64,000 nucleotides of DNA from Pyrinomonadaceae bacterium (GTDB taxonomy: Bacteria > Acidobacteriota > Blastocatellia > Pyrinomonadales > Pyrinomonadaceae). The stretch spans positions 62,001 to 126,000 of the forward strand of contig JAVEDP010000021.1 in assembly GCA_030841085.1 (NCBI GenBank), read 5' to 3'. The notes beneath the pieces are model-generated. The model did no database searches. It saw only the letters and a list, made by a program, of their open reading frames with translations, and was not told the origin of the DNA. Shown here piece by piece: positions 34,356 through 42,335 of the stretch. A program made the position numbers and the translations under genes. Positions within the stretch are counted from its first letter, which is position 1. Every line of letters starts with the position of its first letter.

Positions 34356-34847
34356 TCACTGGACGTTCAACCACAAACTGACGTCGCGGGACTGCGGCGG
34401 AAAGCAAACCTCATCATTGCAACTTTGGTAGCGCAGGTGCGCCTTTAATTCTGTAGTCCCCGACGGAAAACTTGCCGGCACGGTAACGTTGAACCTCATG
34501 GTCGCCCGACCCTCATAAACTGATACGCGGTTTTTGGAAAATTTGAAGTTGCGCAGGACTGCGCGCGGGTAACTGACGGGACTTACGCGCACTCCTTTTG
34601 GCGTGTCGATCTTAAGTTGAGTTGGAATCAGAAACTTCTCCAACGGCCGGTTGGAGTTGACATGAAAGCCCGAAGGAATATCCATCACTACGGTTGCCTG
34701 CACGCTCCGTCCGCGTTGCACTTTCTGCGCAGACAGCGCAGCCGTCACCGAAATGTTGGGCGCCGATTGCGGCAATGGGTTGGCCCGGAAATTCGCGGGG
34801 GCGACAATCAGGATCATTAAGAGTAGCGGTTGAATTGATATTCGCAT
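34356..34847 (-). CDS. secreted DsbD N-terminal (alpha) domain protein
   Basis: 163 residues, signal peptide 1-23. An immunoglobulin-like fold ending in LRYQSCNDEVCFPP, with Cys143 and Cys148, the redox pair of DsbD-alpha that receives electrons and passes them to periplasmic partners. The membrane and C-terminal parts of DsbD are absent here, so it must act with a separate CcdA/DsbD-beta. It is read after rlmN, with a 14-base gap. Confidence 0.82.
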   Translation of the reverse strand: MRISIQPLLLMILIVAPANFRANPLPQSAPNISVTAALSAQKVQRGRSVQATVVMDIPSGFHVNSNRPLEKFLIPTQLKIDTPKGVRVSPVSYPRAVLRNFKFSKNRVSVYEGRATMRFNVTVPASFPSGTTELKAHLRYQSCNDEVCFPPQSRDVSLWLNVQ

Positions 34848-34861
34848 TTGTTTTACTCAGG

Positions 34862-35947
34862 CTAGTTCAACGGGAGACCGGCAAGATTATTTTCTGTTCG
34901 CGCCGCCAACTGACCGCAAGCCGCAAAAATATCTCTGCCGCGCGGGCGTCGCACGTAAGTATGAATCCCCTTAGACTCGAGAATCGCTTTAAACATTTCT
35001 ACGCGTTCCGGCGGCGATGGCAGGTATGGCAGCGGCTCTGCCGGATTGTGCGGAATCAAATTTACTTTCGCGCGCAGACTGTGGCGATTCAGCAGGTTCG
35101 CCAGTTGCCTTGCCTGCTCATCAGAATCATTAACCCCGGCCAGCATCACATATTCAAAGGTCATTCGTTCGCCGGGTTTTAAGCTCTTCTCAAATTCCTT
35201 GCAGGCACTTATCAAATCATCGAGCGGCCATTTCTTATTTATCGGCATCAACTCATCGCGCAAGTCATCCGTAGCGGCAGCTAAAGAGATCGCCAGATGT
35301 GGCCGGCCAGCGATCGTTGCCAGCTCGCGAATCCGCGGCACCACGCCGGCAGTCGAAATCGTGATGCGATTGGGAACGATGAACAATCCTTTCGGGTCGG
35401 CCATGATGCTGAGCGCCTTCATCAGCTCTTCGAAATTCAGGAATGGTTCGCCTGCACCCATGCCCACCAGATTTATGCCGCGCGGCGGTTTCACTCCAAC
35501 GCCGTAGGCATCGTTGAGCACAGTGATTATTTGTTCGACAATCTCGCCCGCGGTTAATGAGCGCAACAAACCGAGCTGAGCTGTAAGGCAAAACGTACAT
35601 TGCAAGGGACACCCCGATTGCGATGAGAAACAGATCGTGTCGCGATGTTCCTCAGGAATGAAAACTGTTTCAACAGGCCGGTTGTCATGCGTCTTCATCA
35701 GGAAACGCCGCGTTCCGTCTTCGGAAACGTAGCGCGATTCAATGGTGAGCGTCGAAGCTGTGGCAATTGAAGCCAGATGCGCGCGTAAAGCCTTTGGCAA
35801 GTCGGTCATCGCCGCGAAGCTTTGCAGCCGCCGTTGCTGAAGTCCTGCAAAAACCTGACGCGCGCGATACCCAGGTTCGCCGCTGCGCGCAAAGAACTCT
35901 ACAAGTTCATCCTGCGTGAACGTCAATAAGTTTACAGGTCGTTCCAT
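34862..35947 (-). CDS. rlmN: 23S rRNA (adenine-2503-C2)-methyltransferase
   Basis: Radical SAM enzyme that methylates A2503 of 23S rRNA and A37 of some tRNAs. From MERPVNLL (361 residues) the cluster motif is CPLQCTFC (Cys113, 117, 120); GMGAGEPFLNFEEL follows. The Cys that forms the methyl-carrying adduct is in FAACGQL (about 344). An upstream in-frame ATG (35968) would add seven residues. Confidence 0.95.
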   Translation of the reverse strand: MERPVNLLTFTQDELVEFFARSGEPGYRARQVFAGLQQRRLQSFAAMTDLPKALRAHLASIATASTLTIESRYVSEDGTRRFLMKTHDNRPVETVFIPEEHRDTICFSSQSGCPLQCTFCLTAQLGLLRSLTAGEIVEQIITVLNDAYGVGVKPPRGINLVGMGAGEPFLNFEELMKALSIMADPKGLFIVPNRITISTAGVVPRIRELATIAGRPHLAISLAAATDDLRDELMPINKKWPLDDLISACKEFEKSLKPGERMTFEYVMLAGVNDSDEQARQLANLLNRHSLRAKVNLIPHNPAEPLPYLPSPPERVEMFKAILESKGIHTYVRRPRGRDIFAACGQLAARTENNLAGLPLN

Positions 35948-36050
35948 CGATACTTTGTATTCTATCATCCGCACACGCGACGCCGAATCGGCGTTTCTGC
36001 ATAGCAAACAGAAGCTTTGGGCCGCGGTTCAAGCTATAATCAGCCTTACC

Positions 36051-36140
36051 TTTAGTCTGCTGTGGTATAGGCTTCAGTCTGTTGTGGCATAGACTTTAGT
36101 CTGTGTTTCGCACGCAGCCACAGACTAAAGTCTATGCCAC
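36051..36140. repeat. family a palindrome with extra left arms (copy 4)
   Basis: Left arm GTGGCATAGACTTTAGTCTGTG (36084-36105) and right arm CCACAGACTAAAGTCTATGCCAC (36118-36140). Two degenerate extra left arms (TTTAGTCTGCTGTGGTATAGGCTTCAGTCTG) precede it. It ends 15 bases before the next ATG. Confidence 0.85.
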
Positions 36141-36155
36141 TAACAGGCGACCAAA

Positions 36156-36440
36156 ATGTCCTCGATTGCCAATGTTGAGCGAAAGATTAAACGCATTGAA
36201 GGTTTTCGTGTGCGCATCCTTCACCTGACTGGCGCCGATGTGCGCGGCGACCGCGAGGGACTGCCGCAATACCCTTATCACCGCGCCGCCGAAAACGACA
36301 TTACTGTGGAAACCTGGAAGGCACTGCGCTTTCGTCCTTCCTTTCCCGGCTTCGAAGTTGACGTGATCGATGGGCGGAGAAACTCGGTCCAGGGAAATAC
36401 GAAACTGGGAACTGTCAGGGAAACTTATCAGCGCAAATGA
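36156..36440 (+). CDS. small protein of unknown function
   Basis: 94 residues (MSSIANVERKIKRIEGFRVRIL), soluble, no signal peptide. Several conserved-looking stretches (HLTGADVRGDREGLPQYPY, TVETWKALRF, GFEVDVIDG) suggest a real domain, but I cannot place it. The position directly after the palindrome and good coding character support the call. It has no neighbours on the same strand. Confidence 0.6.
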   Translation: MSSIANVERKIKRIEGFRVRILHLTGADVRGDREGLPQYPYHRAAENDITVETWKALRFRPSFPGFEVDVIDGRRNSVQGNTKLGTVRETYQRK

Positions 36441-36503
36441 CAAATGGTGATAATGGTTGCTGTGGCAACCGCCATCACCATTCATCGTCGCGGTAAATCC
36501 TGC

Positions 36504-38129
36504 TTACTGCACAATCGTGAACTTCGCAGCCGGCATCAGCGCCTGACCGGAAACTCGGTCACGAATGCGAATAGTCAATTCATAATCGCCCGGCGTCAGT
36601 CGTTGGGAATCGATCAAGCGTGCCAGCGTCAGCCGTTGGCCGGAATCGCTCATGCCCTGCCAATTCTCTGGTTGCTTGCCGACCTCTTTGCCATCCTTCA
36701 TCAAAACATATTCGACGTCGACGGCGGGGCGCAATGTAGTTTGGTCAATGCCCGCGTTATAAATCTGCAGGTACACACCCAGCGGCTGCCCGCGATGGTA
36801 GATTCCCGAAACGTTTGGAATTACTTTTGTCTGGCCGATTACAAACTGGCCGACTGCCGGCTGATCATTACCAAGGCTCTCAAGTTTTGAAGCGAGCACC
36901 AGGGTCGATGTGGAAAGCTTTTGCGGATCATATTTGGGAACCGGAATCGCGATGTGACGGACGCCCGTTGCTCCTGAGGAAACATCGCGAACAATGACAT
37001 CAAGCTTGTAGGTTCCCGGCGCCAAGGCCACGGCCTTTTGGTATGCCGACTTGCGCTCCTTTGTTTCGCTCAATTCTTGCGCGGTGGCGGTGGTGACCAC
37101 TGGATCCTCAAATATTCCGGCGCGACGACCAGCTACGGACGTGATCTTTCCGAAGATATTTATTCGCGCTTGCAACAGACCGCCGCTATCCTGAAAAACC
37201 AGGTCCCGGTTTTCGGTCTGGATCGTAATTGCCGTAATCACGCGCTCGTCTGACTGCCGGAAGAAATCCACACGAATGTCAAAATTGAGCGGGTTCTCTT
37301 CAATGACGCCGGTGTTAACCGCACTGGCCAGATCGTTAAACTTGATTTGCGGCGCGCGTTGTAAATCTGTCAGCAACAGCAAGCGAGAAAACGGACTGTC
37401 CTGTTCGCGTTGATAATTTGACAAGCCATACATGCTCGCTCCGCCGACACGATCGGCCTTGCTGGATAGCCCCAGCTCTTCGGAAAGTGTCAGGCCGGCG
37501 CCGGGAACGTTTTGCATCGCATCCTTCTCATTCGGATTGCGCGCGATTCGATATTCCCCGGTGCCTGTCGGATCGACAAACTCGATTTCAACTCCCGAAC
37601 CAACCCCCGGAAGATAGCGATAAAACCAGGTTTCAAACGGATAGGTTGTCGTCGAGCCGCCCCCCTCGGTTGAGGGACGATCGTATTGGCCACCCGAGGG
37701 ATGCGTCTCGCGCTCATCAGGCTTGCCGTACATGATCCAGATACGGCCGCGGTCGCTTTTCCAGCCCGGGATTCCCGATGCGAAGTGTTCGTTCGCGTAG
37801 GCGATGCGCTCGTAATACTCTTCCTTGAATTCGTTTTCATCGGTATCCGGATCCGGATCGCGCCGGCGCCAGAATTCCTCGATAAACTTCTCACGCTCGT
37901 CGTCGGTTGCAAGTTTTTTGAAAGCTCTGCGCTCTTCGTCTGTGATGACGTAAGTGACGTCCTTTTCCAGCCAATCCTTGTATGCCTTCTTCAGTTCCGT
38001 TTTGACGTTACGCGGTTTCTCCATGGGATCCTGACTTTGGCGAGGATCCTGCGCAAAACCAGAGATGCTGGCGCCTGCCAGTAGGAGGGGAAAAAGAACC
38101 AGGCGGATACTGGCTTTTGGAAAAGACAT
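36504..38129 (-). CDS. GWxTD-domain secreted protein
   Basis: 541 residues with signal peptide MSFPKASIRLVLFPLLLAGA cut near GFAQ (27). The GWxTD motif appears as GWKSD (122-126) followed by RGRIWIMYGKPDE, with Ser for the usual Thr. C-terminal beta-rich segments (FRQSDERVITAITIQ, PGTYKLDVIVRDV, GDYELTIRIRDRV) look like Ig-type strands. The domain is common in Acidobacteria; role unknown, perhaps in lipid or cell-envelope processes. Confidence 0.85.
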   Translation of the reverse strand: MSFPKASIRLVLFPLLLAGASISGFAQDPRQSQDPMEKPRNVKTELKKAYKDWLEKDVTYVITDEERRAFKKLATDDEREKFIEEFWRRRDPDPDTDENEFKEEYYERIAYANEHFASGIPGWKSDRGRIWIMYGKPDERETHPSGGQYDRPSTEGGGSTTTYPFETWFYRYLPGVGSGVEIEFVDPTGTGEYRIARNPNEKDAMQNVPGAGLTLSEELGLSSKADRVGGASMYGLSNYQREQDSPFSRLLLLTDLQRAPQIKFNDLASAVNTGVIEENPLNFDIRVDFFRQSDERVITAITIQTENRDLVFQDSGGLLQARINIFGKITSVAGRRAGIFEDPVVTTATAQELSETKERKSAYQKAVALAPGTYKLDVIVRDVSSGATGVRHIAIPVPKYDPQKLSTSTLVLASKLESLGNDQPAVGQFVIGQTKVIPNVSGIYHRGQPLGVYLQIYNAGIDQTTLRPAVDVEYVLMKDGKEVGKQPENWQGMSDSGQRLTLARLIDSQRLTPGDYELTIRIRDRVSGQALMPAAKFTIVQ

Positions 38130-38292
38130 AACTAAACTCCTATTAATTTCTGGAACTTAAACAGTTACGCGACGATTCGGGGTCGAGCGAGAGTTGGATT
38201 TTAAAGTCTCGCTGAGAACACAGTCAAGATGCCGAAAATAGCTCATTTAGTTGCCTTTTTCCGCAAAGGTTGGGCGCCCGTTAGCGGGCCGT

Positions 38293-39360
38293 TTAACTGA
38301 CCCGGCGGGGGCGGCTGAATATCCAGGCAACAAATATCGAAACCACGTACAACACAAGCATTGGCGCGGCGAACAAGAGCATGTTTGGAATATCGTTGGT
38401 CGGGGAAAGCACGGCCGCCGCAATCAGAATGACGATTAGCGCTGTTTTCCAAATGCGAATGAGAAATTTCGCAGTTACCAGACCAATTCGCGCCAGCACA
38501 TAGGTGATGGCGGGCATTTGAAATACGACTCCCATGCCCAACATCACAATGATTATGAAATCAAAGTAGTCGTCCGCTTTCAGCAGCAGCCTGAAATCCG
38601 ATCCCAGGCCGAGCAGATATTTTGCGGCGGGCGGAAAAATGATCTTGTAAGCAAACGCTGCTCCCAGCACAAAAGAGATCGACGACAGGGCTATGAAAGG
38701 TGTGACGTACGCGCGCTCGTGCGGATAAAGTCCAGGCGAAACAAACGCCCAGATTTGCCAGAGCAAAAACGGCACGGATAAACAGAGCGCGGCATACAAC
38801 GATACTTTCACGTACAGCGCGAACGGTTCCATCGCGCTGGTGACGATCAACTTGTCGCTGATTCCTGAATCCGCTTCCGGCAGCGCCTTAAAATCCACGG
38901 GCAAACGCAGGCCCTTGGGAATAATCGTGTTCCCCACGTACAAAGGCTCGTCGGTAAATAGACTTAGTTGTCCCTGGGAATCTTTTAACGCTCGCGCCAT
39001 CACTGAAGCGCCGGGGGGAATTACACTCGCGCCCAGCTTTGCCTCCGCGGGAAATATGTAACGGCCTGCATCATTTTCCTGAACCGAAGTAAGCGGAAGT
39101 ATTCTCTCGGTCCCGGTCAAACCAGTGATCGGCACTTGGCGTCTTTGCGCTTCCGCCAGCGCTCGTTCAACTGGTTTCGCAAGAAATGCGTAGATGCGAT
39201 CCGAAAAAAACCAGCAGAGCGTGGTCGCAAGAAAAACGAATATGAGCGAACGCATCAGACGGCTGCGCAGTTCGTCCAGATGCTCGAGGAAAGACATCTG
39301 GCCGCCGAGTTCGTCTTCCTTTGATCGGCCCGACGCAAGCGCTTTGAGAAATGTTGACAT
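38293..39360 (-). CDS. tatC: Sec-independent translocase TatC with enlarged first periplasmic loop
   Basis: Twin-arginine receptor subunit, six TM segments. FLEHLDELRSRL (25-36) holds the conserved Glu; TSAMEPFALYVKVSLYAA (174-191) and SPGLYPHERAYV (208-219) are typical. At 355 residues it is about 100 longer than usual. The extra sequence lies between TM1 and the TSAMEPF segment: residues about 62-172, where most TatC have some 25. This part (RILPLTSVQENDAGRYIFP ...) looks beta-rich and periplasmic. Followed on the minus strand from tatA by 28 bases. Confidence 0.93.
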   Translation of the reverse strand: MSTFLKALASGRSKEDELGGQMSFLEHLDELRSRLMRSLIFVFLATTLCWFFSDRIYAFLAKPVERALAEAQRRQVPITGLTGTERILPLTSVQENDAGRYIFPAEAKLGASVIPPGASVMARALKDSQGQLSLFTDEPLYVGNTIIPKGLRLPVDFKALPEADSGISDKLIVTSAMEPFALYVKVSLYAALCLSVPFLLWQIWAFVSPGLYPHERAYVTPFIALSSISFVLGAAFAYKIIFPPAAKYLLGLGSDFRLLLKADDYFDFIIIVMLGMGVVFQMPAITYVLARIGLVTAKFLIRIWKTALIVILIAAAVLSPTNDIPNMLLFAAPMLVLYVVSIFVAWIFSRPRRVS

Positions 39361-39388
39361 TAATGATCGCTATCGAGGCGTGACAACT

Positions 39389-39808
39389 CTATAACCAGTC
39401 GCGCTTGCGCGAGGGTTCTGACTGATTGGAAGTGGGCTCAGCATGATCGATGGCAGAAGAGTTGGAACCATTGGTCTGGATCGTTTGGCGAGCTACTACG
39501 CGGTCCGGCGAAACGGCCTCGATCATTGGCGGTTGCAAAGGCTGATTCGCGGAGGCGGGTGCGAGTATCGAATTCTCTGAAAGGCCAGCGGCTGGTTGAT
39601 CGATTGTAACCATGCCCTGCACTTCTTCGTTTACCTCGCGGTCCCAGGTGCGTTTGAAGTCTTCGGAAGCCCGGCGAAACTCAGCCATGCTTTTCCCGAG
39701 CGAACGGCTTAATTGGGGCAGTTTGCGCGGGCCAAAGAAAACCAGCGCCATCGCCAAAATGAACAACAGTTCCGTGCTGCCCAGCGATTCGAGAATCAAC
39801 AAAACCAC
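39389..39808 (-). CDS. tatA: Tat translocase pore subunit TatA/TatB
   Basis: 139 residues, GTG start. N-terminal TM (STELLFILAMALVFFGPRKLPQ), hinge FGPRKLP, then amphipathic helix LSRSLGKSMAEFRRA. The long Ser/Pro-rich tail (about 70-139) is more like TatB. The Glu at position 13 inside the TM start (LGSTELLF) fits either. Co-directional with tatC. Confidence 0.9.
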   Translation of the reverse strand: MVLLILESLGSTELLFILAMALVFFGPRKLPQLSRSLGKSMAEFRRASEDFKRTWDREVNEEVQGMVTIDQPAAGLSENSILAPASANQPLQPPMIEAVSPDRVVARQTIQTNGSNSSAIDHAEPTSNQSEPSRKRDWL

Positions 39809-40051
39809 TTTTCGGAATTCCTTTCGGTTACTTCTCCAAACGGTGCACTCTGCATGGGATTGTAACCCGCAGGCTTACAAAGCAGAAACATGCGGCCCCG
39901 GGCTGTCTCGCGTCGCTGGCAGGCTGGGTGTTGTCATTCAGGAAAATCGCCGCTTGACACTTTCTTGCACGCTCGCGCAACCTTTAGTTTTTGGTATTAA
40001 CTAACAATCAACCGCAGCTTTTCTGAACAAGTTTTAAGGGATCGTAATTGG

Positions 40052-41749
40052 ATGTCTGCTGAGGCGAACAACGAACAACCTGCCGATCAGAGAACTGACT
40101 CGCGCGCTTCACTCCGCGGCCTGGCTGAAGTTGCTGAGCAAGTTGCGGCGACTACCAAGAAGCTCGCGAAGGTTGCGTTGGTAGGCGATTACTTGAAGCA
40201 GCTTGATGACAACGATCTCTCGCGCGCGGCGCGCTACTTCGCCGGGCATCAATTCCCACTTAATGACGCTCGAACTACAAACGTCGGCGGCAGCATCATC
40301 AGCGTTGCGCTCAGCGAAGCAACGGGTTTCAGTCTTCAGGAGCTTCAACCGATTTATGTCCGGCTCGGCGACGCCGGCGAAGCTGCTTACGAGGCCATCA
40401 AAGCGGCGAGGCATTCAGGTCAGAAAGAGGAGTTAACGCTCGCTGAAACTGAATCCTTTATCAGCCGCCTGAGTGACACAAGAGGAAGCAAAAATAAGAC
40501 TGCTCAATTGGTTGTTGTCTTGCGCCGCGCGGGTCCGCTGGAAGCAAAGTATCTGATCAAATTACTCGCTGGTGACTTACGCATCGGCCTCAGAGAAAGT
40601 CTGGTGGAGGACGCGATCGCGCGCGCCTTTGCACAACCGCTCGTGCGCGTGTCGCAGGTCAACATGCTGCTGGGCGACATTGGCGAGACAGCCGTACGCT
40701 CGCGTGCAGACGATTTATCTGACGTGACCATGCGTCTGTTTCACCCCATCAAGTTTATGCTGGCCACCCCGGCGGCTGATCTTGCAGACATCGCGCGCAC
40801 CATGCCGAGCGAGTTTTTTGTTGAAGACAAATTCGACGGTATTCGCGCGCAAGTGCACACCCGCGACGGACGTGTCGCGATTTACTCTCGAACGATGGAC
40901 GAGATCACGCATCGCTTTCCGGAGTTGGAGGCGCCGCTGCGAGAGATCAAAACCGATGCCGTCATCGATGGCGAGATCGTGCCTGCTACAGGCGAGCAAA
41001 TCCTGGCCTTTAGCGAGCTGCAAAAACGGCTGGGACGAAAAACCATCGGCGAAAAGCTCCTCAAAGAGGTGCCTGTGATATTCGTCGCTTACGATCTCTT
41101 GTATGCGGGCGGCCGGGTGTTAACGGACGAACCGCTCAATGAGCGCCGGCGAATTCTGGAAAACATCATCTCGCCAAATGCAGTGATCCGCGTCTCCACC
41201 GCAAAATTATTCAGCGAAGTTGCCGCTCTCGATGAGGAATTTGATCAGGCGCGAGCGCGCGGCAACGAGGGCTTGATGATTAAGAGCCCGGCATCACTTT
41301 ATAAACCCGGCCGGCGCGGCCGCGATTGGCTAAAGGTTAAACGTGCGATTGCTGCGCTTGATGTCGTGGTTACGGCAGTTGAAGTGGGCCACGGCAAGAG
41401 AAAGCATTTACTCTCGGACTACACCTTCGCCGTGCGGCGCTCGGAGGATGACGGTGAATTGCTCAATATCGGTAAGGCCTATTCAGGACTGACTGATGCG
41501 GAGCTAACGGAAATGACCGTGTGGTTTACCGACCACACAATTCAACAGTTCGGACACGGTCGCGTTCGCCTCGTTGAACCTGCGGTTGTCATTGAAGTCA
41601 CCTTTGATCGGGTGCAACCGTCGAAAAGACACAAAAGCGGATATGCGCTCCGTTTCCCGCGAATTCTGCGCCTACGTCCGGATAAGAAGCCGTCGGAGAT
41701 AGATACGCTGGAAACGGTCCGCAAACTTGTCGCAGCCAATACGAACTGA
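40052..41749 (+). CDS. ATP-dependent DNA ligase, archaeal type
   Basis: 565 residues. Motif I EDKFDGIRAQ gives the AMP-accepting Lys at about 260; DGEIV (III), EGLMIKSP (IV) and DWLKVKR (V) follow. N-terminal DNA-binding domain (1-230), adenylation domain, OB domain to the end. It seals nicks in DNA, as in LigB-type bacterial ATP ligases often used in repair. No exonuclease or Ku partner is adjacent. In bacteria with NAD-dependent LigA it is accessory. Confidence 0.92.
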   Translation: MSAEANNEQPADQRTDSRASLRGLAEVAEQVAATTKKLAKVALVGDYLKQLDDNDLSRAARYFAGHQFPLNDARTTNVGGSIISVALSEATGFSLQELQPIYVRLGDAGEAAYEAIKAARHSGQKEELTLAETESFISRLSDTRGSKNKTAQLVVVLRRAGPLEAKYLIKLLAGDLRIGLRESLVEDAIARAFAQPLVRVSQVNMLLGDIGETAVRSRADDLSDVTMRLFHPIKFMLATPAADLADIARTMPSEFFVEDKFDGIRAQVHTRDGRVAIYSRTMDEITHRFPELEAPLREIKTDAVIDGEIVPATGEQILAFSELQKRLGRKTIGEKLLKEVPVIFVAYDLLYAGGRVLTDEPLNERRRILENIISPNAVIRVSTAKLFSEVAALDEEFDQARARGNEGLMIKSPASLYKPGRRGRDWLKVKRAIAALDVVVTAVEVGHGKRKHLLSDYTFAVRRSEDDGELLNIGKAYSGLTDAELTEMTVWFTDHTIQQFGHGRVRLVEPAVVIEVTFDRVQPSKRHKSGYALRFPRILRLRPDKKPSEIDTLETVRKLVAANTN

Positions 41750-41858
41750 TCTTGCGCTTACCGGCGGCCGAACCAAAACAGGTCGGGCTGCCAGTTCGCT
41801 CAACTAACTCTTGCTTTCCCGTCGGCTATGAAGGTAGCATTCGCCTGGTCACAGTTCG

Positions 41859-41887
41859 CTTGCCGGGTATGCAAGATACCCGGCAAG
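41859..41887. other. perfect 12-base-pair hairpin
   Basis: CTTGCCGGGTAT/ATACCCGGCAAG with a GCAAG loop, in the space between the convergent DNA ligase and peptide genes. No T-run follows on either strand, so simple intrinsic termination is not obvious. Confidence 0.75.
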
Positions 41888-41945
41888 TCTCGATGGGGCT
41901 AAAGCAAGACTCTAACCAGTTTGAAAAGCGCTCTTTATCCAGTTT

Positions 41946-42173
41946 TCAGTACATCGACAAGAGCGTCAGTAAGACGTCGCTAAGCATGCTGGCCTCCAAA
42001 TCACCAAGCTCTATATTGTTGTTGGCTGGTGGGGCAGGAGGATTGGTTAAGATTGTGACAGTCGGATCGGCGGTGCGCGCCGCACCTGGGGCGGCGATGT
42101 CGCCCGCAAATGCTGAAATGCTAAGGATTAGACTCAGAACAATTGCCGTGCAGAACGCTTTCATCGTTTTCAT
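41946..42173 (-). CDS. small exported peptide, possible signal for the divergent regulator
   Basis: 75 residues. MKTMKAFCTAIVLSLILSISAFA is a clean Sec signal peptide with an AFA cleavage site, leaving about 52 residues: Gly/Ala/Pro-rich start, then a linker with PPAPPANNN, and a C-terminal amphipathic, hydrophobic end (DVLLTLLSMY). A strong ribosome binding site (GGGAG, seven bases before ATG 42173) supports the start. I recognise similar small exported proteins with a LLxLLS-type end from other acidobacterial genomes, but cannot cite a family. It is transcribed away from the TPR/Fis regulator at 42336. A 195-residue frame on the opposite strand is judged spurious. Confidence 0.7.
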   Translation of the reverse strand: MKTMKAFCTAIVLSLILSISAFAGDIAAPGAARTADPTVTILTNPPAPPANNNIELGDLEASMLSDVLLTLLSMY

Positions 42174-42272
42174 GGTTTTCTCTCCCATTCGGTTTTTTCG
42201 GGTTAAAAGGTCGATAAAGGCAGTTGAGCGCGAAGGTGGGAGGCCAACTGCGGAACCGCTAAACGCCGCGCA

Positions 42273-42286
42273 TCATATCGATATGA
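42273..42286. promoter_or_regulatory. perfect 14-base palindrome, candidate operator
   Basis: TCATATCGATATGA lies in the 162-base space between the divergent peptide and regulator genes, 50 bases before the regulator ATG. A perfect palindrome of this size is a reasonable site for a dimeric helix-turn-helix protein. Confidence 0.45.
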
Positions 42287-42291
42287 CAACT

Positions 42292-42311
42292 TTCTTGCAA
42301 GGATTCTTGCA
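42292..42311. promoter_or_regulatory. direct repeat TTCTTGCA, 12 bases apart
   Basis: Two copies of TTCTTGCA spaced by about one helical turn, just before the regulator's ribosome binding site (AGAGG). A possible activator or RNA polymerase contact site. Confidence 0.35.
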
Positions 42312-42335
42312 TCTCAGACAAAGAGGTACCCTCAC

